Shown here piece after piece: positions 11,652 through 19,618 of a stretch of DNA of 64,000 bases (positions within the stretch are counted from its first letter, which is position 1; every line of letters begins with the position of its first letter). Both the position numbers and the translations under genes were made by a program. Source of the stretch: Comamonadaceae bacterium (lineage in GTDB: Bacteria; Pseudomonadota; Gammaproteobacteria; Burkholderiales; Burkholderiaceae_C); the NCBI GenBank assembly GCA_947442105.1, contig CANEVH010000009.1, forward strand, positions 1-64,000, in the 5' to 3' direction. The notes under the pieces are model-generated. The model was given only the letters and a program-made list of their open reading frames with translations, ran no database searches and was not told the DNA's origin.

Positions 11652-12314
11652 ATGAAGACAATGAAAGCCTTGCGCCTTGTAATGGCAGCTACCCTCTGGG
11701 CCACTTTGGCCACTCTGGGCACCGGCACTGCATGGGCCGGCGGCCTGGACAGCCTGGACGCCTTTGTCAAAAACGTCAAAAGTGGCCGCGCCAGCTTCAC
11801 CCAAACCGTGACCGCTCCGGCCAAAGACGGCCAGGTTTCCCTCCCCAAGGTGTCGGGCGGAAGCTTTGAATTTGCCCGGCCCAATCGCTTCAAGTTTGTC
11901 TACAAAAAGCCGTTTGAACAAAGCATCGTGGCCGACGGCCAGACGCTGTGGCTCTACGACGTGGACTTGGCCCAGGTGACTGCGCGCAAACAGGCCGCCG
12001 CCCTGGGCTCCACGCCCGCCGCCCTGATTGCCGCTGCGCCGGACCTCAAGGCCCTGCAAGCCGAATACGAACTCAGCGACGCCCCCAGCGCCGACGGCCA
12101 GGAATGGCTAAAGGCGACACCCCGCTCCAAAGACGGCAGCCTGCAAAGCGTGCGCGTGGGCTTTAAGGGCGGCGTGCTGGCCACGTTGGAAATTTTGGAC
12201 AGCTTTGGCCAGCGCTCGGTCTTGCAGTTCAGCGCCTTTGAGGTCAATGCCGCGCTGGACGCCAGCGCCTTTGCCTTCAAACCCCCGGCGGGGGTGGACG
12301 TGGTGCGGCAGTAA
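11652..12314 (+). CDS. lolA: Outer-membrane lipoprotein carrier protein LolA
   Basis: LolA carries lipoproteins from LolCDE across the periplasm to LolB. The 220-residue precursor has a signal peptide (about 1-29, ending GTAWA) and the family pattern FVKNVKSGRASFTQTV near the mature N terminus. The RPNRFKFVYKKPFEQSIVADGQTLWLYD segment, the core of the family, follows from about residue 76. The order ftsK-lolA-rarA is conserved in proteobacteria, which supports the call. The stop is 25 nt before the rarA start, so the three are probably one transcript. Confidence 0.93.
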   Translation: MKTMKALRLVMAATLWATLATLGTGTAWAGGLDSLDAFVKNVKSGRASFTQTVTAPAKDGQVSLPKVSGGSFEFARPNRFKFVYKKPFEQSIVADGQTLWLYDVDLAQVTARKQAAALGSTPAALIAAAPDLKALQAEYELSDAPSADGQEWLKATPRSKDGSLQSVRVGFKGGVLATLEILDSFGQRSVLQFSAFEVNAALDASAFAFKPPAGVDVVRQ

Positions 12315-12339
12315 GGCGCAGGCCCGGCGCCGCACTCGC

Positions 12340-13644
12340 ATGTCCGATCTTTTTCAGCCCAAACCCACACCCCCGCTGGCCGAAGCGCTGCGCCCGCAAA
12401 CGCTGGCGGACGTCATCGGCCAAAGCGATTTGCTGGGCCCGGGCAAGCCGCTGCAACTCGCCTTCGCCTCGGGCAAGCCGCATTCCATGATCTTGTGGGG
12501 GCCGCCCGGCGTGGGCAAAACCACGCTGGCGCGCCTCACCGCGCAAAGCTTTGGCTGCCAGTTCATCGCCTTGTCGGCGGTGTTCTCAGGCGTTAAAGAC
12601 ATACGCGCGGCCATGGAACAGGCCCAGGCCAACCTGGCGCAGGGCCAGCACACGATTTTGTTTGTGGACGAAATCCACCGCTTCAACAAATCGCAGCAAG
12701 ACGCGCTCTTGCCCTACGCCGAGTCGGGCTTGGTTACTTTGATAGGTGCTACCACCGAGAACCCATCGTTTGAGGTGAACTCCGCGCTCCTGTCGCGCGC
12801 GCAGGTCTACGTGCTCAAGTCGCTCACCGACGAAGAGTTGCGCCTGCTGCTGGCGCGTGCGCAAGACAAAGTGCTGGGCCATTTGCAGTTTGACGAGCGC
12901 GCTGTTTCTACCCTGGTGGGTTATGCCGACGGTGACGCCCGACGCCTGCTCAACCTGCTGGAGCAGTGCAACACGGCCGCGGGCGCGGCGGGCGTCAGCC
13001 AGATTGACGCGGCCTTTATCGAAAACGCGCTTGCCATCAACGCCAAGCGCTTTGACAAAGGCGGCGACAACTTTTACGACCAAATTTCGGCCCTGCACAA
13101 ATCGGTGCGCGGCTCCCACCCCGACGCCGCGCTGTACTGGCTGTGCCGCATGTTGGACGGCGGCGCCGACCCCAAATACCTGTCCCGCCGCATTGTGCGC
13201 ATGGCCTGGGAAGACATTGGCTTAGCCGACCCCCGCGCCATGCAAATCGCCAACGATGCCGCGCTCACCTACGAGCGCCTGGGCTCGCCCGAAGGCGAAC
13301 TCGCCCTGGGCCAAGCGGTGATCTACCTGGCCGTAGCCGCCAAAAGCAACGCCGGCTACAACGCGTACAACAAGGCCCGCGCCTTCGTCAAAACCGACAA
13401 AAGCCGCGAAGTGCCCGTGCACCTGCGCAACGCCCCCACCAAACTCATGAAAGAACTGGGCTACGGCCACGCCTACCGCTACGCCCACGACGAACCCCAC
13501 GCCTATGCGGCTGGTGAAACTTATCTTCCTGAAGGCATCGCAGAACCGGCTTGGTATCAGCCAGTACCGCGCGGGCTGGAGGGGAAGATTGGGGAGAAGA
13601 TGGCTTTTTTGAAAGGGCTGGATGCGGGGGTGGGGGAGGGGTGA
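12340..13644 (+). CDS. rarA: Replication-associated recombination protein A (RarA/MgsA AAA ATPase)
   Basis: RarA is a clamp-loader-like AAA+ ATPase acting at stalled replication forks. The 434-residue protein has Walker A GPPGVGKT (54-61), Walker [20 protein letters not shown], a sensor segment [10 protein letters not shown], and the tetramerisation/C-terminal region [18 protein letters not shown] through [12 protein letters not shown]. The ATG at 12340 (MSDLFQPKP) gives the usual length; a longer frame upstream overlaps lolA. Its last 64 nt and an internal stretch (13187-13224) recur at 14474-14579, past the DinJ-YafQ module. Confidence 0.95.
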   Translation: MSDLFQPKPTPPLAEALRPQTLADVIGQSDLLGPGKPLQLAFASGKPHSMILWGPPGVGKTTLARLTAQSFGCQFIALSAVFSGVKDIRAAMEQAQANLAQGQHTILFVDEIHRFNKSQQDALLPYAESGLVTLIGATTENPSFEVNSALLSRAQVYVLKSLTDEELRLLLARAQDKVLGHLQFDERAVSTLVGYADGDARRLLNLLEQCNTAAGAAGVSQIDAAFIENALAINAKRFDKGGDNFYDQISALHKSVRGSHPDAALYWLCRMLDGGADPKYLSRRIVRMAWEDIGLADPRAMQIANDAALTYERLGSPEGELALGQAVIYLAVAAKSNAGYNAYNKARAFVKTDKSREVPVHLRNAPTKLMKELGYGHAYRYAHDEPHAYAAGETYLPEGIAEPAWYQPVPRGLEGKIGEKMAFLKGLDAGVGEG

Positions 13645-13767
13645 CTATGGGCCTATCTGGGGACAGCGGGGGGCGATTAGTAAGGGCGCGAAACCGACAG
13701 TGTCCAGCGATTTCTTCCTAACAGCCAACTATGCCTATGCCCGCTTCGGACCGAAACCTGGCAGCGC

Positions 13768-13795
13768 GCTAAGCGTCGCCCAAACACCGCTTAGC
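13768..13795. repeat. 8-bp inverted repeat downstream of the YafQ-like toxin gene
   Basis: GCTAAGCG and CGCTTAGC are perfect arms separated by 12 nt, in the 160-nt gap between the ends of rarA (plus) and the toxin gene (minus). It may be a weak transcription stop for either gene or a mobile-element remnant. There is no T tract. Confidence 0.4.
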
Positions 13796-13808
13796 AGCGG
13801 CCGCGGTG

Positions 13809-14138
13809 CTATTTAAATAGTTCCGCATGCGTGCCAGCGCGCACGAACACCACCAAACCGGGCTTGGCAAAGTCATCGAGTTTGTAGGCCAATAAAAAGT
13901 CGCCACCGATATGGCATTCCCGGTGCCCTGCCCAATCGCCACCCAAGGCGTGATCAAGCCATTCAGCTCCCAAGGCGCCATCATTGGCGATCAACAAAAG
14001 CATTGCCTCCTTGAGTCGGTTCAGGTCGTAACGGCCCGAACGCGACAACCGTTCCCAGTCCCTTAAAAACGACTTGGCATAGTCCGCCGCCCGTGGTGTA
14101 GACGCGCGCTTACTTGCTGCGGTTCTTTTCGAGGTCAT
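13809..14138 (-). CDS. YafQ-family (RelE superfamily) mRNA interferase toxin
   Basis: This 109-residue protein carries the YafQ pattern: LDHALGGDWAGHRECHIGGDFLLAYKL (61-87) and the C-terminal VFVRAGTHAELFK, with His63, His72/76 and His104 matching the positions of the family's catalytic histidines, plus Phe108. YafQ toxins cut mRNA in the ribosomal A site. The ATG at 14138 overlaps the end of the antitoxin gene by 29 nt, so translation is coupled. A longer in-frame start would read through most of the antitoxin gene and is unlikely. With the gene upstream it forms a DinJ-YafQ type module. Confidence 0.88.
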   Translation of the reverse strand: MTSKRTAASKRASTPRAADYAKSFLRDWERLSRSGRYDLNRLKEAMLLLIANDGALGAEWLDHALGGDWAGHRECHIGGDFLLAYKLDDFAKPGLVVFVRAGTHAELFK

Positions 14139-14388
14139 CGAGCAATTCAGCAGCGCTGCCAAAGCGCGCGTGGCGTGTGCGCGTAATCTCGTCAGCCTCT
14201 GCCATTGCCACCAGTGTTTCCGCGTTCGGCGCTTTGAGCGCAAACGGCATTTGCTTGTCTGCGACGACACGCATCAAAAACACACGCACAGCGTCTGACA
14301 CGGTCAAGCCCATGGAGGCCAATGTTTCAGTGGCTTGCGCCTTCATTTGCTCGTCCAACCGGACATGAACCATCGTAGTTGAAGCCAT
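14110..14388 (-). CDS. RelB/DinJ-family ribbon-helix-helix antitoxin
   Basis: A 92-residue protein with an N-terminal ribbon-helix-helix pattern (MVHVRLDEQMKAQATETLASMGLTVSDAVRVFLMRV), as in DinJ. The C-terminal part (AETLVAMAEADEITRTRHARFGSAAELLDDLE) resembles the toxin-wrapping tail. The ATG at 14388 has AAGGGG about 8 nt upstream. It is expected to neutralise the YafQ-like toxin encoded immediately downstream and to repress the operon. A longer in-frame start at 14463 would read into the rarA remnant and lacks this ribosome site. Confidence 0.88.
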   Translation of the reverse strand: MASTTMVHVRLDEQMKAQATETLASMGLTVSDAVRVFLMRVVADKQMPFALKAPNAETLVAMAEADEITRTRHARFGSAAELLDDLEKNRSK

Positions 14389-14473
14389 CACGAACCCCTT
14401 CAAATTTGAGATACATTGTATTGCACTGGCAGCGCTGTCCCAAATACTGCCGCCCCCAAACACCCGTAGCAGC

Positions 14474-14579
14474 GCCGCATCCTGCGCACGGCCTGGGGCG
14501 ACATTGGCTTACCAGGGGGAAGATTGGGGAGAAGATGGCTTTTTTGAAGGGGCTGGATGAGGGGGCGGGGAAGGGGTGA
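14474..14579 (+). pseudogene. Broken duplicate of the rarA 3' region
   Basis: 14474-14511 matches rarA 13187-13224 (38 nt, 5 mismatches). 14516-14579 matches the rarA terminus 13581-13644 (64 nt including the stop, 4 mismatches). The 356 nt lying between these parts in rarA are replaced by 4 nt here. The remnant therefore repeats the end of rarA about 935 nt downstream, bracketing the DinJ-YafQ module. It also overlaps, antisense, the last codons of the PIN gene. Confidence 0.85.
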
Positions 14580-15015
14580 GTGGCTGGCGGTAGGCTTCCA
14601 GAAACACCAGCGGCGTCAAGATCGGCACGCTCCGCCACGGGTGCAAAACCAGCAAATCGGCGTCGCTGCTGACCAGCACGTCCGCATTACACGCATGAAC
14701 CAGTGCCAAGAACTGATCGTCTTTCGGGTCGCGGCATGGCGGCTGAACGCGGGCTGTGTCGGCCTCGGGCACTTCGAACAACAAGGATCGGCTGCGGATG
14801 ATGGCGGCAAACTCCGCGCGCAGGGCGGCATTCAAATACCGGTCGAACTTGTCGCGCTGCAACACGCTTTCCAATTCAGCCAGCGTAGACCGTGATGCAC
14901 ATACCTGGGCGGTGGCCAAAGCGTGGGCCAGTGCCCGGTGGGGTGCTGAGCCGGCACGCAGCGCAGCGCTCACCAAGGTGCTGGTGTCAAACACCACGCG
15001 CTTGTAAGCGATCAA
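14509..15015 (-). CDS. PIN-domain toxin (COG1569-like)
   Basis: A PIN-family RNase toxin. Acidic residues fit the metal site: D10 (VVFDTSTLVSA), E47 or E49, D96/D99 (CRDPKDDQFLAL) and D118/D120 (VSSDADLLVL). The start is inferred to be TTG at 15015, overlapping the antitoxin stop (TTGA), so the pair is coupled. The family usually ends soon after the PILTPLVFLE strand (about residue 140). Here about 25 Pro/Ser-rich residues follow, encoded by the complement of the rarA remnant, so the natural stop seems to have been lost when the sequences were joined. Confidence 0.82.
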   Translation of the reverse strand: MIAYKRVVFDTSTLVSAALRAGSAPHRALAHALATAQVCASRSTLAELESVLQRDKFDRYLNAALRAEFAAIIRSRSLLFEVPEADTARVQPPCRDPKDDQFLALVHACNADVLVSSDADLLVLHPWRSVPILTPLVFLEAYRQPLTPSPPPHPAPSKKPSSPQSSPW

Positions 15016-15287
15016 CGTAACTCTTTCACCAGGCGCAGTACGTCTTGATCGGTCAGTTCCGCAGCCGCTGGTAGCGCGCTGGCGGCGGCACGCTGACCCC
15101 AAGCCTCAAAGTCTGCGACGGCACCGCTGCGACTGGCGCGTGCGTTCGTGAGGTCCTCCATGTCCTTTGGCGACACGATAAACGCTGCCGTACGCCCATT
15201 GCGGGTAATGACGATGGGTTCGCGCTGAACCGCGTCCAGCAAGCGGCCAAAGCGGTTTTGGGCCTCTACAGAGGTCATGGTGATCAT
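15012..15287 (-). CDS. Phd/YefM-family antitoxin
   Basis: The 91-residue protein has the Phd/YefM start: MTSVEAQNRFGRLLDAVQREPIVITRNGRTAAFIVS is the DNA-binding N-terminal domain, and the C-terminal helices (ELTDQDVLRLVKELR) would bind the toxin. The ATG at 15287 has AAAGGAG six nt upstream, better than a TTG two codons earlier. It should neutralise the PIN toxin and repress its own operon through the palindrome at 15311-15326. Confidence 0.87.
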   Translation of the reverse strand: MITMTSVEAQNRFGRLLDAVQREPIVITRNGRTAAFIVSPKDMEDLTNARASRSGAVADFEAWGQRAAASALPAAAELTDQDVLRLVKELR

Positions 15288-15310
15288 AGCCAACTCCTTT
15301 GGATACTAGT

Positions 15311-15326
15311 TACTCTGTACAGTGTA
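15311..15326. promoter_or_regulatory. Candidate Phd operator upstream of the Phd-PIN operon
   Basis: TACTCTGTACAGTGTA is a 16-bp palindrome with 14 of 16 matching positions and a perfect CTGTACAG core. It ends 24 nt upstream of the antitoxin ATG. Phd/YefM antitoxins bind short palindromes here. A gene-free stretch (15327-15590) follows, in which I recognise nothing else. Confidence 0.55.
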
Positions 15327-15590
15327 GCTAGAGAAGGACTTTTCTCGGGCGTAGAAATTCAGAGCTTGGCAGCGACTGCAAAACTATGCGTCGGCGAATG
15401 AGAAAAACGTGCTTTGGCGGTGCAGCGCAGGCGCCCGGCCCCGTCACCCGGTACCGCGCCACCTGCGTTAGCCGCACCATGCAAACGCCACGCCAACCCA
15501 GGTGTACTAACGCTAGCCCGCTCAGCCTTCCGCTCAATCAGCGCGTTTGCAGGCGGCCTCGGCTGCAATGCCCAGGCCACACCGCATCGT

Positions 15591-16502
15591 TCAGACTGTA
15601 TGGCCGCGCTTCACAGCAGCATCAATCAGCGCCACGATGTCGTCTGGGCTGTCTTCTTGCAGGAAGTGGCCGCCCTTGAGCGTGACGTGTGCTTGGCCCT
15701 TGGTGCCGGGAATGAACTTCTGGAAAACAAGGTCGCCCCCTTTGGTGACGGGGTCGTTGTCGCTGAAGGTGGTGATGAAAGGTTTGTCAAACGCAGACAG
15801 CACTTCCCAGGCCGCCTTGTTTTCGGCCACCGACGGATGCTGCGGCGTGATGGGTACCAGCGTGGGGAACTGGCTAGCGCCCGCCTTGTAAGTGACGTCG
15901 GGAAAGGGCGCGTCGTAGGCCGCTATCTCGTCACGGCTGAGCTTGCGGGTGACACCCATGGCAACGATCTGGCCAATAGGGAGGTCGTTGGTACTTTGGC
16001 TAAAGGCGAGCCAATCCAAAAACCCCTTGCCCGGGTCGTTTCCCAATGGAAGTATGGTGTTGCCGGCAAGGACGCGGGCAAAACGGTCCGGGAAAGCGGC
16101 AACCAGGCGCAGTCCGAGCAGGCCGCCCCAGTCTTGGCAAAAAAGGGTAATGTCCCGCAGGTCCATGGTCGTGAGCCAGGTGCTCAGCCACGCCACGTGG
16201 CGCTCGTAGGTGTAGTCGTTTCTTTCGGCCAGCTTGTCCGAACGGCCAAAGCCGATCAGGTCGGGGGCGACGACGCGGTAGCCCAATTCAACGAGTTTCG
16301 GGATGATGTGGCGGTACAGGTACGACCAGGTTGGCTCGCCGTGCGTCAGCAGAACGGTAGGGCCGTCACGTGGGCCTTCGTCCACATAGGCTAGTCGCAA
16401 GGATTGGCCGGTGGCTGCATCGCTAATCTGGGTGTAGTGGGCTTGAAAAGACCAGTCCAGCAGGTTTTCAAAACGGGAATCTGGGGTGCGCAGAATGTTC
16501 AT
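15591..16502 (-). CDS. dhmA: Haloalkane dehalogenase (DhlA/DhmA-like, HLD-I)
   Basis: An alpha/beta hydrolase of 303 residues predicted to cleave carbon-halogen bonds of haloalkanes to alcohol and halide. The oxyanion/entrance motif [12 protein letters not shown] (54-65), nucleophile D124 with halide-binding W125 in [13 protein letters not shown], candidate acid D250 ([10 protein letters not shown]) and catalytic H279 ([14 protein letters not shown]) are all present. The acid after strand 7 places it with subfamily I. No signal peptide is seen, so it is cytoplasmic. It stands alone. Some family members act on epoxides or lack a known substrate, so the activity is inferred. Confidence 0.85.
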   Translation of the reverse strand: MNILRTPDSRFENLLDWSFQAHYTQISDAATGQSLRLAYVDEGPRDGPTVLLTHGEPTWSYLYRHIIPKLVELGYRVVAPDLIGFGRSDKLAERNDYTYERHVAWLSTWLTTMDLRDITLFCQDWGGLLGLRLVAAFPDRFARVLAGNTILPLGNDPGKGFLDWLAFSQSTNDLPIGQIVAMGVTRKLSRDEIAAYDAPFPDVTYKAGASQFPTLVPITPQHPSVAENKAAWEVLSAFDKPFITTFSDNDPVTKGGDLVFQKFIPGTKGQAHVTLKGGHFLQEDSPDDIVALIDAAVKRGHTV

Positions 16503-16618
16503 GGGATTGCTTCCTTAGAAAGTGAGGGGGAGGGGGGCTTCGTCGTCGAGTGGCTTGTGTCAAAACCCCCCGTAAGGCGAAAAAGGTTTCATGGCGGGGG
16601 GTGCAGCGCACCTTCGTG

Positions 16619-17163
16619 TCATTGGGTAATGCCCCACAGCAGGCTAGGCGGTGATCGGTCCATCCACCGCGCTGGGTAGCGTGCTTGCTCGCTGAACCAG
16701 CGCGCGCCCACGTGGCTCCACACCACCGCCACCAAAGCAAGCGTGAGCACGCTTAACGTCACGGGCATCCACAGGGCGTTGGCGTTGGCGTGGACATGGA
16801 TCATGATCAGCGCATTGGCGCCCGCCGGTGGATGCACCGTGCCGCTGAGCAGCATGTAGCCCAGCGTGAGCGCTTGCGCTAGGGCGTAGACCCACAGCGC
16901 ATCGCCCAAGCACTGCCAGCACACCACACCGATGGCCGCCGCCCCCAAGTGGCCGCCCAAGAGCGCGCGCGGTTGCGCGGCAGGTGCGCGCGTCAGCCCA
17001 AACAAAAACACGGTAGAGCCCCCCAGTGAGGCCAGCAAAAGGGGGATTGGGGCGGCCCGGCCACGAAAAGCGCAAGCCCCAGCCCCGCAGCGGCGCCGAC
17101 TAGGCTCCACAAAAGCCGCAACGCAGTGCGCCACTGGAAGGCCGAAACAGGGTTCAGTTGCAT
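16619..17163 (-). pseudogene. HPP-family inner-membrane protein, interrupted by a frameshift
   Basis: The downstream frame encodes IPLLLASLGGSTVFLFG, then AAQPRALLGGHLGAA and the family signature HPPAGANALIMI, with four hydrophobic segments. The expected first membrane helix lies in a different frame: the ATG at 17163 begins MQLNPVSAFQWRTALRLLW and continues through GAAAGLGLALFVAGPP. The frames meet near 17035-17050, at a C5T4 run on the minus strand. Inserting one base would restore about 181 residues, the usual HPP length. Either the gene is inactivated or the run holds a sequencing deletion. HPP proteins are proposed anion (nitrite) transporters. Confidence 0.75.
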
Positions 17164-17509
17164 ACCACCCAGACTGGTGTTGCGCCACAGGGCGATGATT
17201 TATTCATGAGGCCTTCAAAGTTGTGGCACTGTAAGTGCCAACTATTTGCGGGGTCAACCCAGGGTTTTCCCTGGGAATCTAGGGCGTTCGCAAGGCCAAT
17301 TAATCAGGGAGGTCGGCGCAGCATTCGGCGTCTTTTTCGGCGCCTTACCCGGCGTTTTTTTCGGCGTTCCACGGATGCCTGCGCCCTGGCGCTGAACTCG
17401 CCTGGCGCATGCGCCGTTTTGGGTGTGGGCGCCGATCAAAGGCCGCCGATCACAGCGGTCGACGAGGTGAGCTTGGCCGCTCGCCGCTCCATGGACGCGT
17501 CTGGCTGCT
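17164..17509. other. Gene-free stretch with two hairpins and short CGGCG-T repeats
   Basis: No convincing gene. There are two perfect 7-bp-arm hairpins: TGGCACT/AGTGCCA at 17224-17240 and CCCAGGG/CCCTGGG with a TTTT loop at 17258-17275. At about 17310-17375 there are repeated CGGCG blocks separated by T runs (CGGCGTCTTTTTCGGCG, CCGGCGTTTTTTTCGGCG). The hairpins could end transcription of the genes on either side, or belong to a small RNA. Confidence 0.5.
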
Positions 17510-18115
17510 TCAATCCCCCGATGTGCCCAATACCTGCGCCACCTGCACCAGCCGCGCCTGGGGGTCGGGCTGGGCCAGAAGCGCCATTTTTTCCTCTGCT
17601 GAGAGCGGCAGCAGTTCAGCCCAGCGGTTGGCCACCCAGCCGCATTCGTCCAGGCGGTAGGGGGCTTGCAGGGGCAGTTCGCCCAGGCGCCCGTCGGTTT
17701 GTGCTTGGGCGATGCCCCGGCCCAGGCGGTTGGCCAGGGGCTGTAGCTTTGGCGGTAGGGGCGTGGGCGCGTCGTCGCTCAAATAGTCCACCTCGCCGTA
17801 CCACACGCCGTAGGGCCCGGCCTCAATGGCGCCCAGCGTAAAGCGCTTGCCGCCTACGCAGCGCACCCGCAGCAGCGCCGCTTGCAGGGTTTCCAGCGTC
17901 TCAATGTGGGCCAGCGTGCCAACAGGGTGAAGCCGGGGCACCTGGCCGGGCACCGTCACTTCATTGCCCTGGGCCAGCCAGGCCACGCCAAAGGGGGTGT
18001 GCTCGCGGTGGCAGCGGCGTATCAGGTCCAGATAGCGCACCTCAAAGATTTGCAGGTGCAGCACGCCGTCGGGAAACACGCCGTGGGACAAAGGAAAAAG
18101 GGGAATGCGTTCCAT
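17510..18115 (-). CDS. LON-protease substrate-binding-domain protein (stand-alone)
   Basis: A 201-residue protein beginning MERIPLFPLSHGVFPDGVLHLQIFEVRYLDL, the hallmark start of the LON N-terminal (PUA-like) domain, with GTLAHIE and GGKRFTL strands, then a helical tail (GWVANRWAELLPLSAEEKMALLAQ). There is no ATPase or protease part, as in the COG2802 family. Its function is unknown in general; a role in protein quality control is a guess from the domain. The ATG at 18115 places the motif at residue 4. It is divergent from the DUF3422 gene. Confidence 0.85.
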   Translation of the reverse strand: MERIPLFPLSHGVFPDGVLHLQIFEVRYLDLIRRCHREHTPFGVAWLAQGNEVTVPGQVPRLHPVGTLAHIETLETLQAALLRVRCVGGKRFTLGAIEAGPYGVWYGEVDYLSDDAPTPLPPKLQPLANRLGRGIAQAQTDGRLGELPLQAPYRLDECGWVANRWAELLPLSAEEKMALLAQPDPQARLVQVAQVLGTSGD

Positions 18116-18273
18116 GCAAGGGGGCGGCCAGCGCCTCAAGGGGTGAGGGCCTGTTTGTAACCGGCTTTGGCGTGCGGCACGGGTCTTTGGGGTTTTTTGA
18201 CTTCACAAGCTCAGGGTTTGCGCTAGGCCAGTTTCTTGTTGCCTTCTCGCAGGAGTGCAGCAAAATCAAGGGG

Positions 18274-19602
18274 ATGCAAGCCAATACCGAACACTTTCCC
18301 CTGCTCCCGCCCAACGACCCGCTGCGCACTGCGCTGCATAACGAAGTGCACGCCCGCCCCCCGGCGAGCTTGCAGTTGCCCGCGCTGGTGGTGTTTGTGG
18401 CGGTGCTGAACGCCGGGGTGTCGCGGCAGCAGGAGTGGGAGCACTTGCGCCAGTTGCCAGGCCAAGCGGATTTGGCGCTGGAGGCCTTGAACGACAACTT
18501 TGTGCGCCTGCGGCCCGAGGGCTATACCGTGAAGTACGAGCGGCATACCGAGTTCACCCGCTACTCGCTGGTGCAGCAGTTGCCCTCGTCAGACAGGGTG
18601 AACACGGCCCACGATCTGGCCAGCCAGTGGGCCTTGCCGTCGCGGTGGTTGCACCATATTCCGGGCACCACCGTGGCTGCGGTGACGCTGGCCCTGGTGC
18701 ACGGCGATTTGGCTGACCTGACGCACAACGGCCCGGTCATGGAGCAGGCGCGCCAGTGGCTGGGGGGCACGCAGGTGGTGGCTTCGCTGCTCGGCGGCGG
18801 CCACTCGTGTGCCTTGACCGAGTTTCAAATCGGCGAGGACGGCTTTGAACGCATGCTGGTCGTTGCGCCCCTGGGCGTTAGCCAGTCCCGCGCCGGGCGC
18901 ATCTCGCAGCGTTTGTTAGAGATTGAGACCTACCGCCTGATGGCTTTGCGCGGTCTGCCGGTGGCCAAGGGGCTGGGCGCCATGCTGGCACAAGCCGAGG
19001 GCGCGCTGTCTGGCATTACCGCGCGGCTGGAGAGCAAGGCAGCGTCTGACCAAGAGTTGCTGGACGACCTGGTGGCCCTGGCCGCGCAGGTAGAGCGCGC
19101 CATTGCCGACCACAGCTACCGGTTTTCTGCCACCCAGGCCTACTACACGCTGGTGGGCCAGCGCATTGCCGAGTTGCGCGAAAAAGTGGTGCCGGGCACG
19201 CAAACCATAGGCGAGTTCATGCAACGCCGGCTCTCACCGGCCATGGCTACGGTGGCGGCTACGTCGCAGCGCCTGGTGACTTTGTCCGAACGGGTGTCGC
19301 GCACCAGCGCTTTGCTGCGCACCCGCGTGGACATTGCCACCGAGCAGCAAAACCAGCAGTTGCTCGAAAAGCTCACCCGCGGCCAAGAGATGCAGCTGCG
19401 CCTACAAACCACGGTGGAAGGGCTGTCGATTGCCGCCATCTCTTACTACGTGGTGAGCCTCTCGTACTACGGCACCAAGGCACTCAAATCGTCGGGCTTG
19501 CCGATCAACCCGGACATCGCTGCCGGAGCCTTGATGCCCGTGGTGTTGTGGGGCGTGTGGCGCATGACGCGGCGCATCCACGCCGCGCTCAAGCCCAATT
19601 AA
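18274..19602 (+). CDS. DUF3422 family membrane-anchored protein
   Basis: 442 residues. The N-terminal NDPLRTALHNEVHARPPASLQLPA is the family's most conserved part. The middle is soluble and helix-rich (HNGPVMEQARQWLGGTQVVASLLGGG, long Glu/Gln/Arg helices around 250-370). The last 60 residues hold one or two hydrophobic segments (SIAAISYYVVSLSYYG, IAAGALMPVVLWGVW). The arrangement resembles a C-terminally anchored cytoplasmic protein with coiled-coil propensity. The family has no established function. The ATG at 18274 is just before the conserved block; a longer in-frame start at 18172 has no such support. Confidence 0.85.
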   Translation: MQANTEHFPLLPPNDPLRTALHNEVHARPPASLQLPALVVFVAVLNAGVSRQQEWEHLRQLPGQADLALEALNDNFVRLRPEGYTVKYERHTEFTRYSLVQQLPSSDRVNTAHDLASQWALPSRWLHHIPGTTVAAVTLALVHGDLADLTHNGPVMEQARQWLGGTQVVASLLGGGHSCALTEFQIGEDGFERMLVVAPLGVSQSRAGRISQRLLEIETYRLMALRGLPVAKGLGAMLAQAEGALSGITARLESKAASDQELLDDLVALAAQVERAIADHSYRFSATQAYYTLVGQRIAELREKVVPGTQTIGEFMQRRLSPAMATVAATSQRLVTLSERVSRTSALLRTRVDIATEQQNQQLLEKLTRGQEMQLRLQTTVEGLSIAAISYYVVSLSYYGTKALKSSGLPINPDIAAGALMPVVLWGVWRMTRRIHAALKPN

Positions 19603-19618
19603 CGGTCTTACAGCGCCG

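Noticed and set aside
17030-17055. Programmed -1 frameshift in the HPP gene
   Set aside because: The C5T4 run does not give a proper X XXY YYZ slippery heptamer in the incoming frame and no downstream pseudoknot was evident. A plain one-base loss is simpler.
17158-17841. Plus-strand open frame of 227 codons rich in Arg/Ala/Pro
   Set aside because: Its right half is antisense to the LON-domain gene and its left half crosses repeat-rich non-coding DNA. No ribosome site or domain.
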